Positions 15,789-24,069 of a DNA stretch of 41,830 nucleotides are shown piece by piece (the first letter of the stretch is position 1; each line of letters begins with the position of its first letter). Origin of the DNA: an uncultured Eubacterium sp. Its GTDB lineage: Bacteria; Bacillota; Clostridia; Lachnospirales; Lachnospiraceae. The notes below the pieces were generated by a model. That model searched no databases. It was not told the origin of the DNA and was given only the letters and a program-made list of their open reading frames with translations. Position numbers and translations under genes: made by a program. Location of the stretch: the NCBI GenBank assembly GCA_910585745.1, contig CAJUFM010000021.1, forward strand, positions 1 to 41,830, given 5' to 3'.

Positions 15789-16448
15789 TCAGTACTGCTC
15801 CAGAATACTGCGGAAATTTCTCATATTTTCTTCTACATCCCCATGGAAAACCTTGGTGCCAGCAACGATCACATTGGCTCCGGCGTCCAGAACTTCCCTG
15901 ACATTTTCCAGGTCCACCCCACCGTCCACTTCGATATCCACATCCAGATCATGTTCCTCTATGTACTGACGCAGGCGGAGGATTTTATCAAAGGTATCCC
16001 TCCGGATCTTCTGTCCGCCATAGCCGGGTTCCACCGTCATGACCAATACCATATATACCTTGGGAAGGATGTCCAGTATGGTATCAATGTCTGTTCGGGG
16101 CTTTATGGATACCGCTGCCTTCTTTCCATAATTATGTATCTCATCGATGGTAGCCTCCAGATCCTCGCAGGCCTCCACATGAACCGTGATCCCATCCGCT
16201 CCCGCTTCTGCAAAATCCCGGATATAACGTATGGGTTCATGAACCATCAGATGGACATCAAAAAAAGTATCCACACATTTACGTATTCCCTCTACAACCG
16301 GCACACCAAAAGAAATATTCTGTACAAACATGCCATCCATGATATCAATATGTATATAGTCTGCCCCTGCCTGGCTCACCGCAGCAAGCTCCTCCCCAAA
16401 CCTGGATACATCTGCGGCAAGAATCGACGGTGATATTTTGTAAACCAT
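15789..16448 (-). CDS. rpe: Ribulose-phosphate 3-epimerase
   Basis: Rpe interconverts D-ribulose 5-phosphate and D-xylulose 5-phosphate in the pentose phosphate pathway. The 219-residue TIM-barrel length is standard. Visible signatures are KISPSILAAD at 4-13, IHIDIMDGMFV with a metal-binding Asp, DVHLMVHEP, VMTVEPGYGGQ (catalytic loop) and EVDGGV near 174 with the second catalytic Asp. ATG at 16446-16448 follows GAAAGGTCAGG. It is the last gene of the dapA-to-rpe operon, 20 nt after rsgA, a pairing common in Firmicutes (prkC-rsgA-rpe). Confidence 0.96.
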   Translation of the reverse strand: MVYKISPSILAADVSRFGEELAAVSQAGADYIHIDIMDGMFVQNISFGVPVVEGIRKCVDTFFDVHLMVHEPIRYIRDFAEAGADGITVHVEACEDLEATIDEIHNYGKKAAVSIKPRTDIDTILDILPKVYMVLVMTVEPGYGGQKIRRDTFDKILRLRQYIEEHDLDVDIEVDGGVDLENVREVLDAGANVIVAGTKVFHGDVEENMRNFRSILEQY

Positions 16449-16468
16449 AAAAATACCTGACCTTTCAT

Positions 16469-17371
16469 TTAGTTGTATTTACGCCTTTCCCACTCCTTCA
16501 GCTCCTCGTACATCTGCACGTAGTTTTCATAGCGCACCGGACTGATCTGGTCCTGGTCCAATGCTTCCTTGACCTTACAGTCTGGCTCATGGGTATGGGT
16601 ACATCCCATAAAACGGCAGCCGCCCTCATACGGGGCAAACTCCGTAAAGTACTTCCTAAGTTCTTCCTTCTCCATTTCGGGAACCCGCAGGGAACTGAAT
16701 CCTGGTGTGTCAAACAGATAAGTCCCCTCTCCCACACAAAAAAGTTCGGAGTGCCTCGTAGTATGCTTTCCCCTTCCGATCTTTTCGCTGACCTCCCCGG
16801 TCTGGGAAGCGGCCTCTGGAAAAATCTGATTAAGTATACTGGATTTTCCAACCCCGGAAGGTCCCGCCAGAACGCTTGTCCTGCCCTCAAGCAAATGGTG
16901 GATCTGATCCATGCCGATATTCTCCCGGCTACTGACAAAAAGCACTTTGCTGGCACACTTTTCATATGCTGCCAGCAGCTGCACTTCCTCTTTCTTCGTA
17001 ACAATATCTAACTTATTAAAACAGATGGCGGTGTCAATGCCCTGCATCTCCATCATCACCAGAAAACGGTCCAGAAGATTCAGATTAGGCTGCGGCTCTG
17101 CCATGGCAAATATGATCAGTGCCTGATCGATATTTGCCACCTCCGGCCGGATAAGCCTGTTTTTTCTTGGCAAGATCTTTTGGATATTTCCCAGCCCCTT
17201 CTCCTCCGAAGTGGCCTGAATCACAACATTATCACCGACAAGGGGCTTAATCTTATCTTTTCGGAAAATCCCCTTTGCCCTGCACTCATAAAGCTTCTCT
17301 CCGGTCTCTGTGAAACAGTTCACATAGTAGAAACCAGCGATGCCTTTTACAATCTTTCCCTCTAATTCCAT
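16469..17371 (-). CDS. rsgA: Ribosome biogenesis GTPase RsgA
   Basis: RsgA is a circularly permuted GTPase that helps mature the 30S subunit. The 300-residue protein has an N-terminal OB fold (~1-70), then the G motifs in permuted order: NKLD (G4) at ~118, the SSRE region (G5), GPSGVGKSS (G1) near 169, a TTRHSEL switch, and DTPG (G3) near 218. A C-terminal zinc motif reads CRFMGCTHTHEPDC. Its ATG shares one base with the stop of prkC (TGATG at 17369-17373), so translation is coupled to the kinase. The same pairing is found in Bacillus. Confidence is high. Confidence 0.96.
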   Translation of the reverse strand: MELEGKIVKGIAGFYYVNCFTETGEKLYECRAKGIFRKDKIKPLVGDNVVIQATSEEKGLGNIQKILPRKNRLIRPEVANIDQALIIFAMAEPQPNLNLLDRFLVMMEMQGIDTAICFNKLDIVTKKEEVQLLAAYEKCASKVLFVSSRENIGMDQIHHLLEGRTSVLAGPSGVGKSSILNQIFPEAASQTGEVSEKIGRGKHTTRHSELFCVGEGTYLFDTPGFSSLRVPEMEKEELRKYFTEFAPYEGGCRFMGCTHTHEPDCKVKEALDQDQISPVRYENYVQMYEELKEWERRKYN

Positions 17372-19416
17372 CAGCCGGCAACCCTCTTCAAAGTAACGTT
17401 ATAGGTCGCTACCAGGGAACCATCACGATACACGCTCAAGGTAGCAGCACCAGCATTTTCACCTTCCACCTCTAACTGGAATGGGAAATTGTGATAGCTC
17501 ATTGTAGCTGTCTTTACGACTTTATCCTGACCGTCCTGGGTAAGCACAAACTTAAATTCTGCTGACGGATCTGTCTCATACTCGAAAGGATTGTTGATGG
17601 TGACAGACCCCTTATATACATAGGTCTGCTCTTCCCCAAGACTGAGAGTTATATCTACAGTGGTTCCTTCTTCCACCTGTTTGCCTGCGGCAACACTCTG
17701 TACACATACACGGTTTTTCTGAGTCGAGGAATAATTCTTCGTCTCATTTCCATAAACCAGCCCAGCTGCCTTAAGGGCCGCCTTGGCCTCACTCCTGGTT
17801 TTGCCGATAAGATTCGGAACTTTGGTAAATTTGGTTTCCTCACCCTTGCTGGGGTAAATCGTAATAGTAGCGCCTTTCTCAGCCTTTTTCCCAGCTGCCG
17901 GGTCTGTATATGCCACTTTTCCGACCTCTTCGCTGCTATATACATCTGCCCCCTGTTTCACAGAAAATCCCTGTTCCTGGAGCGCCGTAATGGCATCGGT
18001 AATGGTTTTTCCACTGGTTTCCGGAACGCTGATCTTCTCCTCACCGGTGCTGACTACGAGGGTCACGGTACTTCCAGCAGCTACCTTAGATCCCGCTGCG
18101 GGCTCAGTCCGGATCACCTTATCCTTATCCACATCATCCGAGGCTTCTTCTTCAATCTCATACTTTATATCTTCATTGCCCAGCTCCACGATCACGCTGT
18201 CCTTCAGCTGATCTGCAAAATCAGGAAGAACATAATCCCCGGTTTCTTCTGCACCAGGTGTAGGTGAAGCCGTTACTTTAGCTTTATTATCTTCATTTTT
18301 TTCATCGCCGCCGGAACTGCCCCAGAGTCCGATAAACCGTCCCAGCATATAGATCACCACCAGGCCGATGATGATCGCCACAGCAATACTTCCAAAAACA
18401 AGGGCCTTTTCCAGTTTTGGATCCACATCAGATTTGCTCTCTTCTTCTTCCTCCGGCTCTACATCCTGCGCTCCGTAATCTTCCGCTGGCGTCATACCTG
18501 TTCTGGAAGCATTTTTCAAAGTATTCACATCATCCTTTGACATAAAAATGGTTCCTCCATTCTCATACAGACTACCAATGACACCATAATCCCCACTGGG
18601 ATCCTGCAAAAACATCTTGAGATCTGCAATAAGGTCTGCAGCACTGATATAGCGGAGTTCCGTCTTCTTCTGCATACATTTATTTACAATATTACTTAAT
18701 CCTCTTGGAATGGTAGCATCCATCGCTGCCAGAGGTGTAGCATCATCCTGGATATGAGAGAGGGCGATCGCCACTGCGCTCTCTCCAGTAAAGGGAAGGG
18801 TCCCGCTGATCATCTCATACATAGTGACGCCAAGGGAATAAATATCGCTCTTTTCATCGCTGTATCCCCCCCTTGCCTGCTCTGGGGAAATGTAATGGAC
18901 CGACCCCATGGCGTTGGCAGTAATGGTGTTGGAACTTGCCGCCTTGGCAATTCCGAAATCACTAAGCTTCGCGGTGCCGTCACGGGCAATCAGTATATTC
19001 TGAGGCTTGATGTCCCTATGAATGATATTATGCCGATGGGCAGCATCCAGACCATTGGCGATCTGCAGGGATATCCCAACTGCCTCTTTTACAGTAAGTT
19101 TTCCTTTTTCTTCAATATATTTTTTCAGCGTTATACCATCGATCAGCTCCATGACAATATAATACATGCCATTTTCTTCACCTACATCATAGATGCTGAC
19201 AATATTCGGATGTGATATGCAGGCAACTGCCTGAGCTTCTCCACGGAATTTCGTAACAAATTTGGTATCTTCACTGTATTCCTGTTTCAGGATCTTTATG
19301 GCAACAAACCGGTTGAGACGATGGCATTTGGCACGAAATACATCTGCCATTCCACCAGAGCCGACTTTTTCCACGATCTCGTATCTGTCACCGATTATGG
19401 TTCCTACACTTACCAA
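17371..19416 (-). CDS. prkC: PASTA-domain Ser/Thr protein kinase
   Basis: The 681-residue membrane kinase senses peptidoglycan fragments or lipid II and phosphorylates cell-wall and translation targets. The cytoplasmic kinase domain (~10-270) has the glycine loop GSGGMADVF, VAIKI with the ATP-binding Lys, HRDIKPQN with the catalytic Asp, SDFGIA and SPEQARGG. An acidic linker leads to one membrane helix near 343-363. Outside are three PASTA repeats (starting around 398, 470 and 538) and a further ~85-residue C-terminal beta-rich domain. Three repeats plus an extra domain is within family variation. It lies after stp, separated by 48 nt, and overlaps rsgA by one base. The stp-prkC-rsgA-rpe order is classic for Firmicutes. 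Confidence 0.95.
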   Translation of the reverse strand: MVSVGTIIGDRYEIVEKVGSGGMADVFRAKCHRLNRFVAIKILKQEYSEDTKFVTKFRGEAQAVACISHPNIVSIYDVGEENGMYYIVMELIDGITLKKYIEEKGKLTVKEAVGISLQIANGLDAAHRHNIIHRDIKPQNILIARDGTAKLSDFGIAKAASSNTITANAMGSVHYISPEQARGGYSDEKSDIYSLGVTMYEMISGTLPFTGESAVAIALSHIQDDATPLAAMDATIPRGLSNIVNKCMQKKTELRYISAADLIADLKMFLQDPSGDYGVIGSLYENGGTIFMSKDDVNTLKNASRTGMTPAEDYGAQDVEPEEEEESKSDVDPKLEKALVFGSIAVAIIIGLVVIYMLGRFIGLWGSSGGDEKNEDNKAKVTASPTPGAEETGDYVLPDFADQLKDSVIVELGNEDIKYEIEEEASDDVDKDKVIRTEPAAGSKVAAGSTVTLVVSTGEEKISVPETSGKTITDAITALQEQGFSVKQGADVYSSEEVGKVAYTDPAAGKKAEKGATITIYPSKGEETKFTKVPNLIGKTRSEAKAALKAAGLVYGNETKNYSSTQKNRVCVQSVAAGKQVEEGTTVDITLSLGEEQTYVYKGSVTINNPFEYETDPSAEFKFVLTQDGQDKVVKTATMSYHNFPFQLEVEGENAGAATLSVYRDGSLVATYNVTLKRVAG

Positions 19417-19464
19417 AACAATTCCTCCATTCTCTATTCTAAGCGTTCACAAATGGACACCCTT

Positions 19465-20187
19465 CTATACCTGGATCAAAACAACGCTGATATTGTCTTT
19501 CCCACCGGCTTCATTTGCCGCTTTTACCAGCTGTTTTCCTGCTTCTCCCATATTTTCTCTATTGCTCCTGATGATCCTCTCGATCTTTTCATCTTCAAGC
19601 ATATTGGATAATCCATCTGAACACAACAAAAGCACGTCCCCCTCGTCCACTTCGATTTCAAAGCAATCTGCCTTCACTTCGCTGTTTGTACCAAGAGCCC
19701 GCGTTATAATATTTTTATTGGGATGTGTACGCATATCCTCCTTGAGGAGTTTTCCTGACTGGACCATCTCTTCCACAAGAGAATGGTCGATCGTGACCTG
19801 TCTGAACGTATCTTTGTACACATACAGCCTTGAATCACCTACATTTACAATATAGGCGGTATCTCCCAACACCACAGCAGCAACTATCGTCGTCCCCATT
19901 CCATTCAGTGCCTTTTCACTGAGGGAAGCCTGGAAAACCTTTTCATTGGCAGCCGCCACCGCCTGCTCAAAGATTCCGATCGGTGTCACTTTTGTACTTT
20001 GTTCAATCTGTGAGACAACTTCCTCTACACACATCCGTGAGGCGGTGTCTCCCGCATTGTGGCCTCCCATACCGTCAGCCACAATAAACAGATTCGGGAA
20101 ACTACCAACCGCATTCTCTTCACAAAACACATAATCCTGGTTGGTGTTTCTGGTGCGTCCCTTATCTGTCATAGAAAATGTTTGCAC
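19465..20187 (-). CDS. stp: PP2C-type Ser/Thr protein phosphatase
   Basis: This is the partner phosphatase that reverses PrkC phosphorylation, also called prpC. The 240-residue length is typical. Visible are metal-binding motifs TRNTNQD at ~12-18, VADGMGGHNAGD near 37-48, a central MGTTIV strand, LLCSDGLSNML near 190, and the C-terminal GGKDNISVVL. ATG 20185-20187 follows AAGGAGG. It lies 12 nt after rlmN and just before prkC, the conserved phosphatase-kinase pair. Confidence 0.95.
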   Translation of the reverse strand: MQTFSMTDKGRTRNTNQDYVFCEENAVGSFPNLFIVADGMGGHNAGDTASRMCVEEVVSQIEQSTKVTPIGIFEQAVAAANEKVFQASLSEKALNGMGTTIVAAVVLGDTAYIVNVGDSRLYVYKDTFRQVTIDHSLVEEMVQSGKLLKEDMRTHPNKNIITRALGTNSEVKADCFEIEVDEGDVLLLCSDGLSNMLEDEKIERIIRSNRENMGEAGKQLVKAANEAGGKDNISVVLIQV

Positions 20188-20199
20188 AGTTTGACCTCC

Positions 20200-21258
20200 T
20201 TAGTCAGAGTTAGTCTGTTCCATAAAGTTATTACGCAACTGACCACAGGCAGCATCGATATCACTCCCCATCTCTCTTCTTATAGTAACATTTATTCGAT
20301 TTTTTTCAAGTATTATTTTAAAATCTCTTATGTTTTCTTCTCTGGAACGTCTGGTTTTCCGCTCCTTTACCTCATTCAAAGGAATGAGATTGATATGGCA
20401 GTTCATGCCGCGGCAGCGCCTGGCAAGCTCGAGAGCATGCTCCCTGCCGTCATTTACCCCGTCGATCATGCTGTATTCAAAAGTAATACGCCGTCCTGTA
20501 TAATCAATATATTCGCGGCACACAGAAAAAATTTCCTTAATGGAATATTTATTCGCCACTGGCATCGTCTGGCGCCGGATCTCGTCATTAGGCGCGTGGA
20601 GGCTGACAGCCAGGGTGATCTGCAGTTTTTCTTTCATCAGACGCCGGATCTGGTCCACCAGGCCGCAGGTGGAAACAGTGATGCTCCGCTGACTGATATG
20701 GATCCCTCTCTCTGCGGACACCAGATGGATAAACCGAAGCAGGTTGTCATAATTATCGAGGGGTTCCCCCATTCCCATCACAATGACGTTAGATACCCTC
20801 TGCCCCGTTTCATTCTGGATCTCATAGATCTGGGAGAGCATCTCCCCAGCGGTCAGGTTCCTTGCCAGTCCTGTGAGAGTGGAGGCACAAAAGCTGCAGC
20901 CCATCCGGCATCCCACCTGGGATGAGATACACACGCTGTTTCCATGATGGTACTTCATCCATACACTCTCCACCAGATTTCCGTCTGACAGTGAAAAGAG
21001 ATATTTGGCAGTATCCTGATCCCTGGAAACCTGTTTCTTCCTGATCTGCACCCCGGAGATCTCATGCTCCAGCGCCAAATTCTCCACAAATTTCCTGGGA
21101 AGGTTGCTGATGCCGGCAAAATCCGAAACCTGTCTGCCATGGACCCACTCAAAGAGCTGCTTTCCGCGGAAGGGCTTCTCTCCAGACTGTTCCGCCAGAC
21201 AGATCATTTCCTGTTCCGTATAGCTTCTTAAATCAAATTGTTTCATTTCCTTTTCCAT
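20200..21258 (-). CDS. rlmN: 23S rRNA A2503 / tRNA A37 C2-methyltransferase RlmN
   Basis: RlmN is a radical SAM enzyme that methylates C2 of A2503 in 23S rRNA and A37 in some tRNAs. The 352-residue product has an N-terminal helical domain (LPRKF near 54) and the radical SAM core with the CxxxCxxC motif CRMGCSFC near 117-124. VIVMGMGEPLDN and VSLHAPNDE follow, and the catalytic Cys near the C-terminus lies in DIDAACGQL. Start is either ATG 21256-21258 or an in-frame ATG four codons later; neither has a decisive ribosome site. It lies 17 nt after rsmB within the long operon. Confidence 0.95.
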   Translation of the reverse strand: MEKEMKQFDLRSYTEQEMICLAEQSGEKPFRGKQLFEWVHGRQVSDFAGISNLPRKFVENLALEHEISGVQIRKKQVSRDQDTAKYLFSLSDGNLVESVWMKYHHGNSVCISSQVGCRMGCSFCASTLTGLARNLTAGEMLSQIYEIQNETGQRVSNVIVMGMGEPLDNYDNLLRFIHLVSAERGIHISQRSITVSTCGLVDQIRRLMKEKLQITLAVSLHAPNDEIRRQTMPVANKYSIKEIFSVCREYIDYTGRRITFEYSMIDGVNDGREHALELARRCRGMNCHINLIPLNEVKERKTRRSREENIRDFKIILEKNRINVTIRREMGSDIDAACGQLRNNFMEQTNSD

Positions 21259-21275
21259 TCCAAAACATTGGTTAT

Positions 21276-22619
21276 TTATTTGATAAACTTTGCCACAAAA
21301 AATCCATTTCCTTCGTGGATTCCCGGCAGTATCTGCATCATTCCCTGTGCTGTCATTTTATTTCTCAGCTCTTCTGGAAGATCCCCGTCCAGGGGCACCA
21401 GACGCAGGGACAGCTCCTCTGCGATCCAGCGAGCATTCTCTTCATTTTCTGCGGGATTCACCGTACAGGTACTGTAAATTAGTATCCCTCCCGGTTTGAG
21501 TGCCCTCACAGCCCCCCGCAGGATCTCCCGCTGCAGCTTCTGCAGCTCCGGCGCATTTTGTACTGCCATGTAACGGATCTCCGGTTTTCTGCCGATCACA
21601 CCAATCCCGGAACAGGGGACGTCGGCGATCACCACATCGGCCCTTTCTTCCCATTCTGGATCCGCTGCCCTGCCGTCCCAGAGCTTGATCTCTATGTTCT
21701 CTGCCTTTAACCGCTGTACATTTTCCCGAATGCGCTGCAACTTATATTCTGAGACATCTCTGGCGCTGACCACACCAGTCCCTTCCAGCAGGTCCGCCGC
21801 ATGTAGCGCCTTTCCACCAGGGCTGCTGCACACGTCTATCACGGAATCACCCGGACGGATGCCGGAAACCATCACCGGGAGCATGGAACTTTCGTCCTGA
21901 ATCATAAAATGCCCTTCTGCAAAGCCGGGTAGCTCTTCCACCCGTTCCACGCCGGACAATCGGAAGGCATGTCTGGCATAGGGGCAGGGAACCGTCTGAA
22001 TTCCCGCTTTCATAAGATTGTCTAGAACCTGGCTGGTACTGGCATTTGAAGTCTGGACACGGATCGTCAACGGATTTTCTGCCTCAAAGGAGGCCAGAAT
22101 TTTCTCCGCCGTCTTTTTTCCATAAGCTTCTGTCAGCAACTTGGCCAGCTCCTCCGGTACAGAATAGATAAATGCCAGCTTTTCTGTCTCTCTTCGGCAC
22201 TTTTCCAGAATCCCCCGGCAAAGCTCTGCTTTATCTGCCCGCGCCACATTGCGGAGCACTCCGTTGACAAAACCCGCCAGGCCCTGGAAATTCTTCTTCT
22301 TTGCCAGTTTTACCATTTCATTACAGGTGGCTGACACCGGGACAGAATCCATATACCAGAGCTCATAAATGCCCATGCGCAGTATCGAGCGGATCACTGG
22401 TTTCAGCCGCACCGCCGGAGTTTTAGAAAAATGGTCAATGACGCGGTCTGAGGCTGCTGCCCGTTCTATCGTCCCATAAGACGCTCTCCGTATAAACCCT
22501 TTCTCCTGTCCACTCCATCTTCTGGAAGAGCCCTGTTCTGCCACACGGTGAAACCAGTCGTCGCTATGGCCTTTTTCTTCCAATGTTCCATAAACAATAT
22601 CAAAGACTGCTCTTCTCAC
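21276..22619 (-). CDS. rsmB: 16S rRNA C967 5-methyltransferase RsmB
   Basis: RsmB methylates C5 of C967 in 16S rRNA. The 447-residue protein has an N-terminal NusB-like RNA-binding helical domain (~1-130) and a Rossmann methyltransferase domain. Motif I appears as IDVCSSPGGKALHAAD (usual DxCAAPGGKT), motif IV as ADVPCSGIGVIGRKPE, and the catalytic motif VI as YSTCTVNPAENEEN. It starts with GTG at 22617-22619 after GGAGAG. The start overlaps the fmt stop as GTGA, four nt. The def-fmt-rsmB order is the widespread bacterial arrangement. Confidence 0.95.
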   Translation of the reverse strand: MRRAVFDIVYGTLEEKGHSDDWFHRVAEQGSSRRWSGQEKGFIRRASYGTIERAAASDRVIDHFSKTPAVRLKPVIRSILRMGIYELWYMDSVPVSATCNEMVKLAKKKNFQGLAGFVNGVLRNVARADKAELCRGILEKCRRETEKLAFIYSVPEELAKLLTEAYGKKTAEKILASFEAENPLTIRVQTSNASTSQVLDNLMKAGIQTVPCPYARHAFRLSGVERVEELPGFAEGHFMIQDESSMLPVMVSGIRPGDSVIDVCSSPGGKALHAADLLEGTGVVSARDVSEYKLQRIRENVQRLKAENIEIKLWDGRAADPEWEERADVVIADVPCSGIGVIGRKPEIRYMAVQNAPELQKLQREILRGAVRALKPGGILIYSTCTVNPAENEENARWIAEELSLRLVPLDGDLPEELRNKMTAQGMMQILPGIHEGNGFFVAKFIK

Positions 22620-23545
22620 AAGGTCTCTCCATTCTGTATCTTCATCCCCCGCAGGAAATCACCGGCAGACATCCGCTTTTTCCCTTCCAGCTGGATCTCC
22701 AGCAGCCGGAGAAGTCCGTCACCGGTCTGGATGCTGAAACTGTCCTTTTCCACCTCTGCCACGGATCCTGGCGCCAGGTCCGTATTTTCCGGTACCACCT
22801 CAGCCCGCCAGATCTTTAACATTTTTCCCCGGAATTCCGTGTAAGCACTGGGCCAGGAATTCAGCCCTCTGACGTACCGCTCCAGTTTTTCTGCCTTCCA
22901 GCAGAAATCCAGCCTGCCAAGCTCCTTCGTGAGCATTTTGGCATAGGTGCTTTCCTCATCCTTCTGCGTAACAGGCTCCAGCGTCCCCTGCTCTGCCCGC
23001 TCCAGTGTCTCCAGCAAAAGGGGGCCTCCCATCTCAGAAAGCTTTTCAAACAAGCTCTCTCCCGTCTCTTCTGCCGTCAGTGGGATCTCCTTTTTCAGCA
23101 GCATGTCCCCGGTATCAAGACCTTCGTCCATCTGCATCGTCGTGATGCCAGTGGCAGCATCCCCCTCCAGAATAGACCACTGGATCGGAGCCGCCCCCCG
23201 CCATCTTGGCAGCAAAGATGCATGGACATTGATGCAGCCATAAGCAGGCATTTCCAATATTTCTTTGGAGAGAATCTGGCCAAATGCTACAACCACGATC
23301 ACATCACAGGAAATCCCCCGCAGGGTCTCCACAAATTCAGGATCTTTTACCTTTGTGGGCGTGTACACTGGAATATCATGTTCCAGCGCCACCTTTTTGA
23401 CTGGGGTAAAACTCAGACTGCCGCTGCGCCCTCTCGCCTTATCCGGCTGGGTCACCACTGCTGTGACCCGGTGCCCTTCTGAACCGATCAGTGCCTTCAG
23501 GACCGGAACAGCAAAATCCGGCGTCCCCATAAATATAACGTCCAT
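22616..23545 (-). CDS. fmt: Methionyl-tRNA formyltransferase
   Basis: Fmt transfers a formyl group from 10-formyltetrahydrofolate to initiator Met-tRNA. The 309-residue product shows FMGTPDFAVPVL at 5-16, the catalytic Asn/His of NVHASLLPRWRGAAPIQW near 107-124, a MDEGLDTGDML loop, and the C-terminal tRNA-binding OB domain starting around 205 (LNSWPSAYTEFRGK). ATG 23543-23545 follows AAGGAGGACACAG. It lies 11 nt after def, its functional partner, and overlaps rsmB by 4 nt. Confidence 0.96.
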   Translation of the reverse strand: MDVIFMGTPDFAVPVLKALIGSEGHRVTAVVTQPDKARGRSGSLSFTPVKKVALEHDIPVYTPTKVKDPEFVETLRGISCDVIVVVAFGQILSKEILEMPAYGCINVHASLLPRWRGAAPIQWSILEGDAATGITTMQMDEGLDTGDMLLKKEIPLTAEETGESLFEKLSEMGGPLLLETLERAEQGTLEPVTQKDEESTYAKMLTKELGRLDFCWKAEKLERYVRGLNSWPSAYTEFRGKMLKIWRAEVVPENTDLAPGSVAEVEKDSFSIQTGDGLLRLLEIQLEGKKRMSAGDFLRGMKIQNGETL

Positions 23546-23556
23546 CTGTGTCCTCC

Positions 23557-24036
23557 TTATTCCTCTGCCTCACCGACATCTACCAGTTCCCCTTCTACTT
23601 TATCCACATAGAGCTGACCGTCCAAATGCTCGATCTCATGGATCAGCGCCCTTGCCAGCAGTTCCTCTCCCTCGATCTCAAATTCCTGCATAGTTTCATC
23701 AATGGCACGCACCCGAACCACATTCGGTCTCGTGACAATCCCTGCCTTCCCAGGAACACTGAGGCATCCCTCACTGCCCCGCTGCTCTCCCTCAGTATGA
23801 ATGATCTCGGGATTTACAAGGACAATAGGGCTGTCCTGCTCCGCCGTCACATCAATCACCGCGATGCGTTTCAGGATGCCAACCTGAGGCGCAGCCAGCC
23901 CCACTCCATCTGCCTCATACATCGTCTCCAGCATGTCATCGATCAATTCTCTGGTTTTTTCCGTGATCTCTTTTACTTCTTTTGCTTTCTTATACAGAAT
24001 ATCATCGCCAATTTCGCGTATATTTCTCAGCGCCAT
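23557..24036 (-). CDS. def: Peptide deformylase
   Basis: Deformylase removes the N-formyl group from nascent proteins. Starting at ATG 24034-24036 the product is 159 residues (MALRNIREIGD...). An upstream in-frame ATG exists six codons earlier, but GGAGGAAAAATC lies directly before the chosen start. The three family motifs are GVGLAAPQVG, EGCLSVPG with the metal Cys, and HEIEHLDG with two metal His and the catalytic Glu (usual HExxH). It lies 33 nt after priA and 11 nt before fmt. Confidence 0.96.
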   Translation of the reverse strand: MALRNIREIGDDILYKKAKEVKEITEKTRELIDDMLETMYEADGVGLAAPQVGILKRIAVIDVTAEQDSPIVLVNPEIIHTEGEQRGSEGCLSVPGKAGIVTRPNVVRVRAIDETMQEFEIEGEELLARALIHEIEHLDGQLYVDKVEGELVDVGEAEE

Positions 24037-24069
24037 GATTTTTCCTCCATTCATTCTGAATACACCCCA

